Of a stretch of DNA of 64,000 nt, positions 29,739-38,423 are shown piece by piece. Positions within the stretch are counted from its first letter, which is position 1, and each line of letters starts with the position of its first letter. This DNA comes from Clostridiaceae bacterium. GTDB taxonomy: Bacteria > Cyanobacteriota > Vampirovibrionia > Gastranaerophilales > Gastranaerophilaceae. The notes under the pieces were generated by a model. That model saw only the letters and a list, made by a program, of their open reading frames with translations, made no database searches and was not told the origin of the DNA. The translations under genes were made by a program, and so were the position numbers. The stretch spans positions 1 to 64,000 of the forward strand of contig JALCDS010000002.1 in the NCBI GenBank assembly GCA_022641775.1, in the 5' to 3' direction.

Positions 29739-30916
29739 TGAAAATTAAGAAAAGATACATAGCAACAGGAGTTATAGGGTTGGCGATACTGGGAGCAGTT
29801 GGCTTTGGTATTGTTACATCTGATAATTCTGTAAAATATGAAACTCAAGATTTGGAGCGTTGTACAATCACTCAGACTGTTGAAGCTTCAGGTACTATAA
29901 ATCCTGTAAATACGTATAGTGTAGGTTCAACAGTATCAGGACTTATAAAAGCCATTTATGTAGATTATAATAGTGAGGTTAAAAAAGGACAACTTTTAGC
30001 AGAGATTGACCCTAGAACTTTTGAAGCTGCTGTCCAACAAAACCAAGCACAAATCAGTAATGCACAAGCAGCACTTGCAAAATCTAATGCACAGACTGTG
30101 ATGGCTCGCAAAACTCTTACCCGTTACAGAAATCTTTACAGGAAAAATTTTATTGCCAAAAGTGAACTGGATCAGGCAGAAAGTGATTATCTTGCAAATG
30201 TAGCAGAAGGTGGCGCAGCTCGTGCCCAGATTGCGCAATTTAGAGCCAGTTATAAAACAGCGATGACAAATTTGGAATATACAAAAATTACGGCACCTGT
30301 ATCAGGGACTATAATTTCAAGAGAAATAGATGTAGGACAGCCGGTTGCTGCAAGTTTTCAAGCTCCGGAATTATTTACAATAGCTCAGGATTTGACAAAA
30401 ATGCAGATAGAAGTTAGCGTTTCAGAAGCTGATATCGGAAAAGTTAAGAAGGGTCAATTGGTAACTTATACGCTTGACGGATATCCTGACCAAACTTTTA
30501 CCGGAAAAGTTACGCAAGTAAGGCTTGCATCAACAACTACTTCTAATGTTGTTACTTATCCTGTTATTGTATCGGTAGAAAATAAAGATTTGAAATTGAA
30601 GCCCGGTATGACGGCTAACGTTTCAATAATTACGCAAAAACATGAAAATGTACTTTGTGCACCAAATATAGCTTTGAAATTTACGCCTGAAACAAACGGT
30701 AAAAAATATAAAAATCAGGGTATTTGGATACTTGAACATCACAAACCTGTTCGTGTTGATATAAAAGAAGGCATAAGTGATGATTCTGCAACCGAAATAA
30801 TTTCTGAAAAACTCAAGGAAGGCTTCAAAATAATTATCGGCTCAAACTCAAAAGGTACAAGTTCAAATAGTGACAGCGACAAGAAAAGCGGGAAACCTCC
30901 AATGAGGATGTTTTAA
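29738..30916 (+). CDS. MacA/HlyD-type periplasmic adaptor protein
   Basis: 392 aa membrane-fusion subunit linking the inner-membrane ABC pump to TolC. One N-terminal helix (about 6-26), lipoyl half (GLIKAIYVDYNSEVKKGQLLAEIDP), a helical hairpin of Ala/Gln-rich sequence (about 85-170), second lipoyl half (YTKITAPVSGTIISREIDVGQPV), then beta-barrel and membrane-proximal domains (LKLKPGMTANVSI). The C-terminus is Ser/Lys-rich. It overlaps the genes on both sides by one base. Confidence 0.92.
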   Translation: MKIKKRYIATGVIGLAILGAVGFGIVTSDNSVKYETQDLERCTITQTVEASGTINPVNTYSVGSTVSGLIKAIYVDYNSEVKKGQLLAEIDPRTFEAAVQQNQAQISNAQAALAKSNAQTVMARKTLTRYRNLYRKNFIAKSELDQAESDYLANVAEGGAARAQIAQFRASYKTAMTNLEYTKITAPVSGTIISREIDVGQPVAASFQAPELFTIAQDLTKMQIEVSVSEADIGKVKKGQLVTYTLDGYPDQTFTGKVTQVRLASTTTSNVVTYPVIVSVENKDLKLKPGMTANVSIITQKHENVLCAPNIALKFTPETNGKKYKNQGIWILEHHKPVRVDIKEGISDDSATEIISEKLKEGFKIIIGSNSKGTSSNSDSDKKSGKPPMRMF

Positions 30917-31632
30917 TGAACGTAATAGAAGTTAAAAACGCTTATAAAACTTATAAAACCGGCGAGGATTCCTTCAATGCGCTGAATGGAGTTTCATTAA
31001 CGGTCAATGAAGGTGAGTTCGTTGCAATTATGGGAGCTTCAGGTTCGGGCAAATCAACATTTATGAATATGTTGGGCTGTCTTGATAAACCGACAAGCGG
31101 AGAATATTACCTTGATGGAATTGATGTATTGTCAATGTCATCAGATCAGTTGTCTGATATAAGAAATCGTAAGTTGGGGTTTGTCTTTCAAGGATTTAAT
31201 CTTATTTCAAGAACTTCAGCGCTTGATAATGTAATTTTGCCGATGATTTATTATGGAATTCCTGAAGAACAAAGACATGACAGAGGAATGAAAGCTTTGG
31301 AAATAGTCGGGCTTGAAAAACGTTGGGATCATATGCCAAATGAGATGTCAGGAGGTCAGCAACAACGTGTTGCGATTGCTCGAGCTATAATCAATGATCC
31401 GCCTGTTATTTTAGCTGATGAACCTACAGGGAACTTGGATACAAAAACAAGTATTGAAGTTATGGAATTTTTTGTAAATCTGAATAATAAAACAGGAAAA
31501 ACAGTTGTCCTTGTTACTCACGAACCTGATATCGCGGATTATTGTAAGCGTGTTGTGAAGTTCAAAGATGGGAATATCATTTCAGATGATACGAAAGAAG
31601 AATGGCGTAAAAAAAGAAATCGGGAAACGTAA
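30916..31632 (+). CDS. MacB-type ABC transporter ATP-binding protein
   Basis: 238 aa ATPase of the LolD/MacB/YknY class. Walker [10 protein letters not shown] (40-48), Q-loop in VFQGFNL, signature MSGGQQQR (144-151), Walker B VILADEP (164-170), and the H-loop in VTHEPD. Unlike E. coli MacB, ATPase and permease are separate genes, as in YknYZ. It energises the FtsX-like permease that follows directly; substrate could be a lipopeptide, peptide or drug. Confidence 0.95.
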   Translation: MNVIEVKNAYKTYKTGEDSFNALNGVSLTVNEGEFVAIMGASGSGKSTFMNMLGCLDKPTSGEYYLDGIDVLSMSSDQLSDIRNRKLGFVFQGFNLISRTSALDNVILPMIYYGIPEEQRHDRGMKALEIVGLEKRWDHMPNEMSGGQQQRVAIARAIINDPPVILADEPTGNLDTKTSIEVMEFFVNLNNKTGKTVVLVTHEPDIADYCKRVVKFKDGNIISDDTKEEWRKKRNRET

Positions 31633-32862
31633 ATGATTGATATAAAATCAATATTAAAAATGGCAGTAGTGTCATTAAAAGTGAATAAAATGAGATCGGC
31701 ATTAACAAGTTTAGGTATCATTATAGGTGTTAGTGCAGTGATTATAATGCTTGCTGTCGGAACAGGTTCCAGTCAAAAAATTGCAAAAGATATGGAATCT
31801 ATGGGAAGCAATTTGCTTATGATACGTTCTGCTTCTGCAACTTCAGGCGGAGTTAGAATGGGTATGGGCACACGTCCGACTTTGACATTAAAAGATGAAG
31901 AATCAATTGAAAAAAATTGTCACGGAATTCTTGCAATTGCGCCTTATTCTTCAGAAAGTAAGCAGTTAACTTACGGAAATCAAAACTGGTCTACCGACGT
32001 TGGAGGTACAACTTCTTCGTACCTTTATATAAGAAATTATGAAGTATCTTCCGGCAGGAATTTTATACCTGAAGATATACAAAATGCTTCAAAAGTGGCA
32101 ATTATCGGGAATACGGTTGCAACAGAACTTTTTGGAGATGTTGATCCGATTGGAAAAACAATGAGAGTTGGAAACGTCCCATTCAAAGTTGTAGGTCTTT
32201 TAGCAATAAAAGGTCAGAGTGGTATGGGGATGGATCAGGATGATTTGATTTTTATTCCGATAACAACTGCACAAAGAAAAGTCTTTGGAACAGATTTCCC
32301 GGGGACGGTTGATAGAATCAATGTAAAAACTCAAAACGATAGTGTTTTAGAAACTACGTCGGATGAAATTACAACATTACTCCGTACACGTCATCATATA
32401 GGAAAGTCTCAGGATGATGATTTTGAAGTTAAAAATCTGGCAGAAATGCAAGAAACGATAAAATCTTCGGCAAAGACTATGTCAATATTATTGGGTGCGA
32501 TAGCATCTGTATCTTTGCTTGTAGGTGGTATAGGTATTATGAATATTATGCTTGTCTCGGTAACAGAACGTACGAAAGAAATCGGAATTCGTATGGCAAT
32601 AGGGGCAAAAGCAACGGATATAAGAATTCAATTTTTGATAGAATCTTTTATATTATCAATATTGGGTGGAATTATTGGCGTAATTGTCGGCGTCGTGGGT
32701 TCATATATTGTGAAACTCTCCACAGGGACGACGATTGCCATAACAACTTCGTCAATGTTACTTTCTCTCGGGTTTTCAGGTGCAATTGGAGTAATATTCG
32801 GATATTATCCGGCTTATAAAGCTTCACTTTTAAATCCAATTGATGCTTTAAGGTATGAGTAA
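31633..32862 (+). CDS. MacB/FtsX-type ABC transporter permease
   Basis: 409 aa. One N-terminal helix (MRSALTSLGIIIGVSAVIIML), a large periplasmic MacB_PCD domain (about 50-265), then three helices of the FtsX domain at the C-terminus (SVSLLVGGIGIMNIMLVSVTERTKEIGIRMAIGA is the family hallmark, spread over about 285-325). The start ATG directly abuts the ATPase stop. Last gene of the TolC-adaptor-ATPase-permease operon. No terminator is obvious, and the next gene is convergent. Confidence 0.94.
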   Translation: MIDIKSILKMAVVSLKVNKMRSALTSLGIIIGVSAVIIMLAVGTGSSQKIAKDMESMGSNLLMIRSASATSGGVRMGMGTRPTLTLKDEESIEKNCHGILAIAPYSSESKQLTYGNQNWSTDVGGTTSSYLYIRNYEVSSGRNFIPEDIQNASKVAIIGNTVATELFGDVDPIGKTMRVGNVPFKVVGLLAIKGQSGMGMDQDDLIFIPITTAQRKVFGTDFPGTVDRINVKTQNDSVLETTSDEITTLLRTRHHIGKSQDDDFEVKNLAEMQETIKSSAKTMSILLGAIASVSLLVGGIGIMNIMLVSVTERTKEIGIRMAIGAKATDIRIQFLIESFILSILGGIIGVIVGVVGSYIVKLSTGTTIAITTSSMLLSLGFSGAIGVIFGYYPAYKASLLNPIDALRYE

Positions 32863-32863
32863 C

Positions 32864-33688
32864 TTATTCTTTTACTCCACCTTGCATAATGTCGTTGATA
32901 AAATACTTTTTGCCGAGTAAAAATACTCCGACAACAGGTATTGTACAGATTACAGAACATGCAAGCAACTCGCCCCACATAGTGATTTCTCTAAAACTGC
33001 CTTTGAAGATTGCCAGTCCTACAGGTAATGTTCTCATTCCTTCTGAATTTGTAATAATTAACGGCCATAAAAAGCTGTTCCAAGTGGTTACAAATGTAAA
33101 AATAGCAAGAGTGGCAACTGTTGGTAGCGCAAGTGGTAATGCTATTTTGAAAAAGGACTGGAACAGATTACATCCGTCAATTTTTGAGGAATCTTCAAGC
33201 TCTTTTGGAAATGATAGAAAATATTGACGCATTAAAAATACTCCAAAACCTCCGAATAATCCCGGTAAAATCAATGCTTGATAGGTGTTTACCATGTGCA
33301 ATTCTCTCATTAAAAAGAAAAGCGGGATGATATTTACTTGAGGTGGAATCAACATTGTAATTAAAAATCCCAAAAATATGGCATCTCTATATTTGAATTT
33401 CATCCTGGCAAAAGCGTATCCGGAAAAGGCTGCAAATATAACTTGCCCGATGGTTGTTAGTGTCGCAACAAAAAGGCTGTTTAAAAAATATCTTGCCAAT
33501 GGAATCTGAGTAAAAACATTTTTATAATTTTGTAAGGTCAAATGTGTATGAATTAATTGATGTGAATTTGTGAAAATTTCATTTTCACTTACAAAAGATA
33601 AATTTATCATTGCAAAGAATGGATAGAGCATACTCAGTGCTATTAAAATTAATATTAAATATCCCAAAAATGTTCTAAAATTCTTCAT
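32864..33688 (-). CDS. ABC sugar-type transporter permease (MalG/UgpE family), orphan
   Basis: 274 aa with six membrane helices and the inner-membrane coupling motif of importers: EDSSKIDGCNLFQSFFKIALPLALP (EAA loop, about 185-210). N-terminal YPFFAMINLSFVSENEIF is typical for the MalG/UgpE-type subunit of carbohydrate importers. Normally such a protein pairs with a MalF/UgpA-type permease, a binding protein and an ATPase, none of which is adjacent; they must lie elsewhere or the gene has been separated from its operon. Ends one base after the convergent FtsX permease. Confidence 0.88.
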   Translation of the reverse strand: MKNFRTFLGYLILILIALSMLYPFFAMINLSFVSENEIFTNSHQLIHTHLTLQNYKNVFTQIPLARYFLNSLFVATLTTIGQVIFAAFSGYAFARMKFKYRDAIFLGFLITMLIPPQVNIIPLFFLMRELHMVNTYQALILPGLFGGFGVFLMRQYFLSFPKELEDSSKIDGCNLFQSFFKIALPLALPTVATLAIFTFVTTWNSFLWPLIITNSEGMRTLPVGLAIFKGSFREITMWGELLACSVICTIPVVGVFLLGKKYFINDIMQGGVKE

Positions 33689-33798
33689 AGAACGATTATA
33701 TCATAAAACCTCGTGCTCTATTTTTTGTAAATTTTTATGAAACATGTGTAAAATTTTATATTTAGTAGTTTTAATCGTGATATGGAAGGTAAAAATCT

Positions 33799-34200
33799 AT
33801 GATGAATGTTCAAAATAATTCTGAAAGTCGTTCGTTTTATAAGCTGAATAAAGCTTTTGACAAATCAGTTAATAGACCATTACTGGAAAAATCAGGAGTT
33901 ATCTTTCACAAAAGAGTTGCGTTAGAAAAACCGGAAGAATTTTTGGCTTTTGCAAAAGTGTATAAAGCTCTTTTTCCTGAACACTATAATGCTATTTTAG
34001 ATAAAACAAAAGCTGATAGAAAATTATATCAAGAAGTCCTAAATGACAAAGGTGTGACATACACCTTGAAACGTATTGTTAAGAGCCATATAATCCACAA
34101 ATATTATAGATTTTATACTAAAAATAAAAAACCAAAATGTTCAATGTTTGAATCCGTTGCCAATATGTTTGAAAAATTCGGGAAAAAATTTAAAAAATAG
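33799..34200 (+). CDS. hypothetical protein (133 aa)
   Basis: Not recognised. Soluble, strongly basic, mostly helical, with FAKVYKALFPEHYNAILDKTKADRKLY in the middle and a Lys-rich tail (KKFKK). No signal peptide, membrane helix or Cys motif beyond one Cys. GGAAGG lies about nine bases before ATG 33799; a second ATG at 33802 is equally possible. It ends directly against the convergent murI stop. The basic helical character would suit a nucleic-acid or membrane-surface binder, which is a guess. Confidence 0.6.
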   Translation: MMNVQNNSESRSFYKLNKAFDKSVNRPLLEKSGVIFHKRVALEKPEEFLAFAKVYKALFPEHYNAILDKTKADRKLYQEVLNDKGVTYTLKRIVKSHIIHKYYRFYTKNKKPKCSMFESVANMFEKFGKKFKK

Positions 34201-35019
34201 TTAATATGTAAGGTTTATTTTAGCTTTTTTCATATCAAAAAACATTTCTCCAGCAATCTTAAAGTTTTCAGGAGAAGAACTTACATAAAATTCAAAAGAT
34301 GCTGCATCATTTGAGGAAGATAACATATTATATTTTTTCATATCTTCTTTTATATATTGTGCAAAATTTATTGCAGGATCTATAAACAAATCTTTTTGTG
34401 CAAATTTAGCTAAGGTATCAATCAAATATGGATAATGAGTGCAACCTAAAACAATTTTATCTGGTGAATTTTTGAGCATTTCATCCAGTTTTTCTTTTAC
34501 TAATTTATCACTTTCAGAGGTTCCCTCTTGAGAATCTTCAACTATTTTTACCCATTCAGGGCAGGCTATTTCATAAACATTTATGTTGCTGTTATATTTT
34601 GTTATTTCTTTTTTATAGCAATGCGAATTTATTGTTGCATCTGTTGCAAATATTCCGATATTTTTAATGTCCATTTTTGATAAAACTTTTGAAACAGATT
34701 GAATTATCGGATAAATCTTGAAATTGTAATTGTTTTTGAGTTTGTCATATGTTACAGCTGATGTGGTATTGCACGCCATTACTACAGCTTTTACATTTTT
34801 ATTTTCAAAAAATTTAAAAATCTTATCTGCAAAATTTAAAAGTTGTGCTTCTGATTTTTCGCCGTATGGCATATTTTTAGTATCACCAAAATAAATATAA
34901 TTTTCATTTGGCAAAAGCTTTTGCACTTTGTCTAATACCGTCAATCCGCCTACTCCGGAATCAAAAAATCCTATCGGTCTGTTATCAAAATTTTTGCTAT
35001 TATTTTGTAAATCTTTCAT
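34201..35019 (-). CDS. murI: glutamate racemase
   Basis: Makes D-glutamate for peptidoglycan. Both catalytic cysteines are present: Cys83 in MACNTTSA and Cys193 in GCTHYPYL, with FFDSGVGGLTVL near the N-terminus and YFGDTKNMPYG at about 43-53. 272 aa is normal. It follows the amidase gene amiC by 13 bases on the same strand, so a peptidoglycan synthesis enzyme and a hydrolase share a transcript. Confidence 0.95.
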   Translation of the reverse strand: MKDLQNNSKNFDNRPIGFFDSGVGGLTVLDKVQKLLPNENYIYFGDTKNMPYGEKSEAQLLNFADKIFKFFENKNVKAVVMACNTTSAVTYDKLKNNYNFKIYPIIQSVSKVLSKMDIKNIGIFATDATINSHCYKKEITKYNSNINVYEIACPEWVKIVEDSQEGTSESDKLVKEKLDEMLKNSPDKIVLGCTHYPYLIDTLAKFAQKDLFIDPAINFAQYIKEDMKKYNMLSSSNDAASFEFYVSSSPENFKIAGEMFFDMKKAKINLTY

Positions 35020-35032
35020 CTTCGTATTCTTT

Positions 35033-36907
35033 TTAATGGAAATAATTTTGAATACCGTCAGCTATTGCTTGAGCCGTTGCTTGTCTACGTTTTGACGTGA
35101 ATAGTTCTTCACGTTCAGTCGGATTTGAAATAAATCCTATTTCGACGAGAATTGCCGGTACCGTAGTATGATTTATAACATAAAATTTTGACTTTAACAA
35201 GCCTCTGTTTGGAGAATTAATTGCACTTGCAAGTGAAGAATGTACAGATTGTGCAAGCGGAATACTTTCTTGATGATAATAGTGAGTTTCAAGCCCTGTT
35301 GCAGAAGAACTTGTGCTGGAATTTACGTGAATACTTACAAATATATCAGGATTTGAACTTTCACTTATTGCAACTCTATCTTGCAAGGATACGAATGTGT
35401 CATTTGGTCTGGTCAAAACTACAGAATAACCGCGTTTAACAAGTATATCGTGGACTCTTTTTGTAACGTCAAGATTTACATCTTTTTCATACCATTTGCC
35501 GCCGCCTACAGCACCTACATCTTTGCCCCCATGACCGGCATCTAAAACAACTCTTTTTGTTCCTGAAGTGTATTTCGATGGATTTGTTACAACCGGTTTG
35601 GAGTTTATTGGCGGAAAATAATGTTTGTTAGATTCTGCGACAATTGGTTTTGCATTTTTTACGGTAAGTTTTAAATTTTTACCGTCGATACTCATATAAG
35701 TACTTAATATTGCACTTTGCTCAATAGGCATAGAAAGTTTTAGTCCGACTTGAGGAAGCAAATCTATTTTTGCCTTTGAAAATGCGGTTCCTTCTATTGT
35801 GTCTTTAAATGCGCTTTCGTTATATTTCATTACGTTGTACAAATAGATATCAAAGTTCTTTGAATTTCTGTCAATACCGTTTACTACAGGTTTTGAAAAA
35901 GACAAGATAAGTGAACTTGTCAAACTGTTTTCTTTGTCAACATTGTATGCGATTGCATCTGAAGTCTCTGAAAACAAGCTGTTTTTATTTATTTTGCTAT
36001 CATTTGCAATTATTATTGATTGTCCGTCGTTTGAAAATATTGGGATATAATTTGTAACGTCATTTGCGGTAATGGTTATGCGGGCTTTGTTTACTGAGAA
36101 TTGGCTTATTTTTGCACTGTCAGTTTGATTTATTTTTAATTCTCTGTTTCTGAGTGCCGGATTGACAACAGTATTTGGAATATCAAAAACTATTCTTGAC
36201 GGATTTGTTAAAATTAACGGGCGTTCAATTGTAGTTGAACCAAATCCGTTTAACAACAGTCCGCCACCTTTTACGGAAATTGTATTCAAGTAGTATTTTG
36301 AATTTAGTTTCAAATCTTGTTTTGTTGCATTTGATTGGTTGAATGCATTTTGAATTTGTCCTGCAATATCGTTGTTGTCAGTCGGTTCTGATGACATAAC
36401 AGTTGTGTATTCATAAAAATCACTTGCAGAGGTATGGTCATCTCTATATGTATTTTGAAAATAATCATTCTGTAATTGAGGATTTTTAAATTTTATAAAA
36501 ATATTGTTTTTTACTTTGACGATATTGATGTTTGAAGGATTGTAATTGTCTTGCAAATACATTACTACACGAACTTTTGCGGGATTGTTTGAAAATTGTG
36601 AAATCCTTAGTTGTTTTATTGCTCCGGAGTTGAATGTCCAGTCGCGTTTTGGAAATGTTAAAATTGCCGAATCAATATCAAAATAAACACGTCTTGGATT
36701 TTCCAGCTTGACTGTTTTTACCTGTTTAAGTATTGGTGTTGTTGAATTGTCTTGCGAGGTTAAGACGACAAAAGCGTTTGAAGTATCAAAATTTGCCGAA
36801 TTTATTTTGAAGATGTCTTCAGCTGATGCCCCCAGATTAAAGTTCAAAAAGGTCATCAAAAATACGGCTAAAATTAATAAAATCTTTTTAAAATTGATGA
36901 TTTTCAT
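35033..36907 (-). CDS. amiC: cyanobacterial-type AMIN N-acetylmuramoyl-L-alanine amidase
   Basis: 624 aa, exported (signal peptide ending near LGASA). Residues about 30-430 form two AMIN-like beta domains (each with a VRVVMYLQ/ARITI-type strand and a FDI or DIDSA motif), which target septal peptidoglycan. The C-terminal Amidase_3 domain (about 448-624) has DAGHGG, the Glu in YEKDVN, SIHVNSS and AILVEIGFISNP, all zinc/catalytic positions. AMIN pairs before Amidase_3 resemble AmiC of cyanobacteria, where it opens nanopores and separates cells. A promoter lies so close to the ATG that the message may be leaderless. murI follows. Confidence 0.92.
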   Translation of the reverse strand: MKIINFKKILLILAVFLMTFLNFNLGASAEDIFKINSANFDTSNAFVVLTSQDNSTTPILKQVKTVKLENPRRVYFDIDSAILTFPKRDWTFNSGAIKQLRISQFSNNPAKVRVVMYLQDNYNPSNINIVKVKNNIFIKFKNPQLQNDYFQNTYRDDHTSASDFYEYTTVMSSEPTDNNDIAGQIQNAFNQSNATKQDLKLNSKYYLNTISVKGGGLLLNGFGSTTIERPLILTNPSRIVFDIPNTVVNPALRNRELKINQTDSAKISQFSVNKARITITANDVTNYIPIFSNDGQSIIIANDSKINKNSLFSETSDAIAYNVDKENSLTSSLILSFSKPVVNGIDRNSKNFDIYLYNVMKYNESAFKDTIEGTAFSKAKIDLLPQVGLKLSMPIEQSAILSTYMSIDGKNLKLTVKNAKPIVAESNKHYFPPINSKPVVTNPSKYTSGTKRVVLDAGHGGKDVGAVGGGKWYEKDVNLDVTKRVHDILVKRGYSVVLTRPNDTFVSLQDRVAISESSNPDIFVSIHVNSSTSSSATGLETHYYHQESIPLAQSVHSSLASAINSPNRGLLKSKFYVINHTTVPAILVEIGFISNPTEREELFTSKRRQATAQAIADGIQNYFH

Positions 36908-36915
36908 ACATTACC

Positions 36916-36944
36916 ATTATATAATAACGAAGGACGGTATTCAA
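36916..36944 (-). promoter_or_regulatory. amiC-murI promoter
   Basis: On the minus strand TTGAAT (36944-36939), a 17-base spacer and perfect TATAAT (36921-36916). Only eight bases separate the -10 from the ATG at 36907, leaving no room for a normal leader. Confidence 0.7.
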
Positions 36945-37012
36945 TTTGTTACAAGGGAATTTACACCATATGATTGATGAATATTGTTACAAAAATAAAC
37001 TTTTAAAAATAC

Positions 37013-37041
37013 TTGAAAAATAAACGTTTTTTGAATATGAT
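37013..37041 (+). promoter_or_regulatory. promoter of the tRNA-Arg locus
   Basis: TTGAAA (37013-37018), 17-base spacer, TATGAT (37036-37041). It lies upstream of the duplicated tRNA fragment, so the transcript would run through fragment and insert before reaching the intact tRNA. Confidence 0.65.
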
Positions 37042-37053
37042 TAAAAAGAACAG

Positions 37054-37076
37054 AATAAGCGCCCGTAGCTCAGCTG
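37054..37076 (+). repeat. direct repeat copy 1: 5' fragment of tRNA-Arg
   Basis: 23 bases identical to 37208-37230. The last 18 (37059-37076) equal the first 18 nt of the intact tRNA: acceptor 5' strand and the start of the D-arm. No rest of a tRNA follows. Confidence 0.9.
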
Positions 37077-37207
37077 CCCCGTGGCGAGCGATAAGGCAAG
37101 CCGAGCAGATGGAATCTGCGAGGTGAGTCGAAGTCAACGGGTTGACTTGCAGAAGTGCAAGGCAAATGAGTTGACTGAGCGGAGCCGTTAAAGTAAAATA
37201 AAAATTA
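37077..37207. mobile_element. 131-bp GC-rich structured insert in the tRNA-Arg leader
   Basis: Bounded by the 23-base direct repeats. By hand count 64 of the 114 bases at 37077-37190 are G or C, far above the surroundings. It holds nested inverted repeats: GCAGAT/ATCTGC (37105-37119), AAGTCAA/TTGACTT (37131-37148) and CTTGCA/TGCAAG (37146-37161). No reading frame. It could be a small palindromic repeat element, an integration remnant or a recombined spacer from another tRNA locus. Confidence 0.5.
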
Positions 37208-37212
37208 AATAA

Positions 37213-37286
<74 letters not shown>

Positions 37287-37288
37287 AA

Positions 37289-37319
37289 TAAAAAGACAGG
37301 ATTAATTCCTGTCTTTTTA
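37289..37319 (+). terminator. rho-independent terminator after tRNA-Arg
   Basis: AAAAGACAGGA and TCCTGTCTTTT pair around TTAAT, followed by more T. Confidence 0.88.
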
Positions 37320-37382
37320 TTTATGGTTGTAGTTTGATGAGAGCGAACAAGACAAGCCCTCCTTTGCGTACCATAATAAATA

Positions 37383-37417
37383 AAGGGTTTTACGAAAAAG
37401 TAAAACCCTTATTTTTT
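37383..37417. terminator. hairpin terminator, probably bidirectional
   Basis: AAGGGTTTTAC and GTAAAACCCTT (perfect 11-bp stem, GAAAAA loop), followed on the plus strand by ATTTTTTG. It would also stop minus-strand transcripts coming from the accessory genes. The surrounding 37320-37450 shows no gene. Confidence 0.75.
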
Positions 37418-37450
37418 GTTTTGTGTAATATTTGTGACAAAAGACTGAGG

Positions 37451-37561
37451 TTATAAAGTTATTGCAGAAGTAGAATCACCAAAATGATTTTCGGAAGCAA
37501 ATAAATAATTATTTAATGAAAAATCAGAGGGATTAATAGTCTGACTTGTTTTTATATTCAT
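37451..37561 (-). CDS. possible 36-aa peptide, unknown
   Basis: An ATG-started frame of 36 codons reading MNIKTSQTINPSDFSL..., Ser/Asn-rich, on the same strand as and 61 bases after the chimeric protein gene. No Shine-Dalgarno is visible, and a 12-base palindrome ACTTAATTAAGT lies upstream at 37598-37609. It may be a decayed N-terminus or a chance frame. Confidence 0.2.
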   Translation of the reverse strand: MNIKTSQTINPSDFSLNNYLFASENHFGDSTSAITL

Positions 37562-37622
37562 GGTAAACTTTAAAAAGGTTTATTATTATTTAAAATAACT
37601 TAATTAAGTATAGTATTAAAAA

Positions 37623-38339
37623 TTAAGAAAATATTTTAAATGAACGTTCAACATTTTTTGTAATAACACCTTTTACTGAATCATATTCTGTTTGTAATGC
37701 AGAATGTATTGTATCTAAATTCTTTAATTTTGTATCATATTCTTTATCTTTTGCTTCTATTTCACTTGTATCTTTTTCATATTTTGCTTTAGCTTCAGCT
37801 TGGCCTGCAGTGTCTTCTATTTCTTTCATATCACTTGCTGATGTATATATTATATTTTTCCAAGTAATCTTTTCAGAAGTAAGTTCAGCTACAGAGCCGC
37901 TCGTTTCGGCAGAACAGTCCAGTTGAGTTTTTTTCAAAGTTACAATTCCATTTTCTAATGCATATTTTAACCAATTTGAGTCGGAGGCCAGTTTCGGATC
38001 TAAAACTTTATAATTTTGTTTACTGGAGGTAGCTTTTGTCGCAGCATTTACCGTATAATATAAAGTGCCATCGTCTGCGGTTTTTGTTTGTAGTATATCA
38101 GCCCAATCTAATCCACCTTTAAAAAGACTTTCTTCTAAAACAATAATTTTGCCGTTTGGAAGGACTCTGTTTCCCCACAAAATTTTATGATACTGTTCTA
38201 ATACTTCACTTTCCTTATCAGGATCGGATGTACTTGCACCACAAATTCCTTTTTCGTCCCAAAAATCTTTCCAAAACGGAACACTCAAGCTTGAATCTTC
38301 CGTAAAACTGTAATTTGTATCAATAATCGTATTTTCCAT
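37623..38339 (-). CDS. chimeric unknown protein: DUF6994-like N-terminus plus coiled-coil C-terminus
   Basis: 238 aa, no signal peptide. The N-terminal 75 residues (DPDKESEVLEQYHKILWGNRVLPNGKI) recall a small uncharacterised family (DUF6994-like: aspartates, YHxLLW, LPxG). From about residue 80 the character changes to a Thr/Ala/Lys-rich part with NWLKYALENGIVTL, then an EAKAKYEKDTSEIEAKDKEYD coiled coil ending VERSFKIFS, a tail I associate with repeated proteins of Gastranaerophilales. So it looks like two unrelated pieces joined. AGGAG precedes ATG 38339. An HNH endonuclease gene lies 84 bases upstream on the same strand. Both family links are from memory and tentative. Confidence 0.6.
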   Translation of the reverse strand: MENTIIDTNYSFTEDSSLSVPFWKDFWDEKGICGASTSDPDKESEVLEQYHKILWGNRVLPNGKIIVLEESLFKGGLDWADILQTKTADDGTLYYTVNAATKATSSKQNYKVLDPKLASDSNWLKYALENGIVTLKKTQLDCSAETSGSVAELTSEKITWKNIIYTSASDMKEIEDTAGQAEAKAKYEKDTSEIEAKDKEYDTKLKNLDTIHSALQTEYDSVKGVITKNVERSFKIFS

Positions 38340-38423
38340 AGTCTAATCTCCTTTACAAATTCAGTATAAAATACAGTTCAGCCATTTTGTGTCCTTATAA
38401 AAAATTATTGTTTCAGTACTATA

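Noticed and set aside
37059-37140. A second tRNA gene
   Set aside because: Only the first 18 nt match; no anticodon arm, T-arm or acceptor 3' strand follows.
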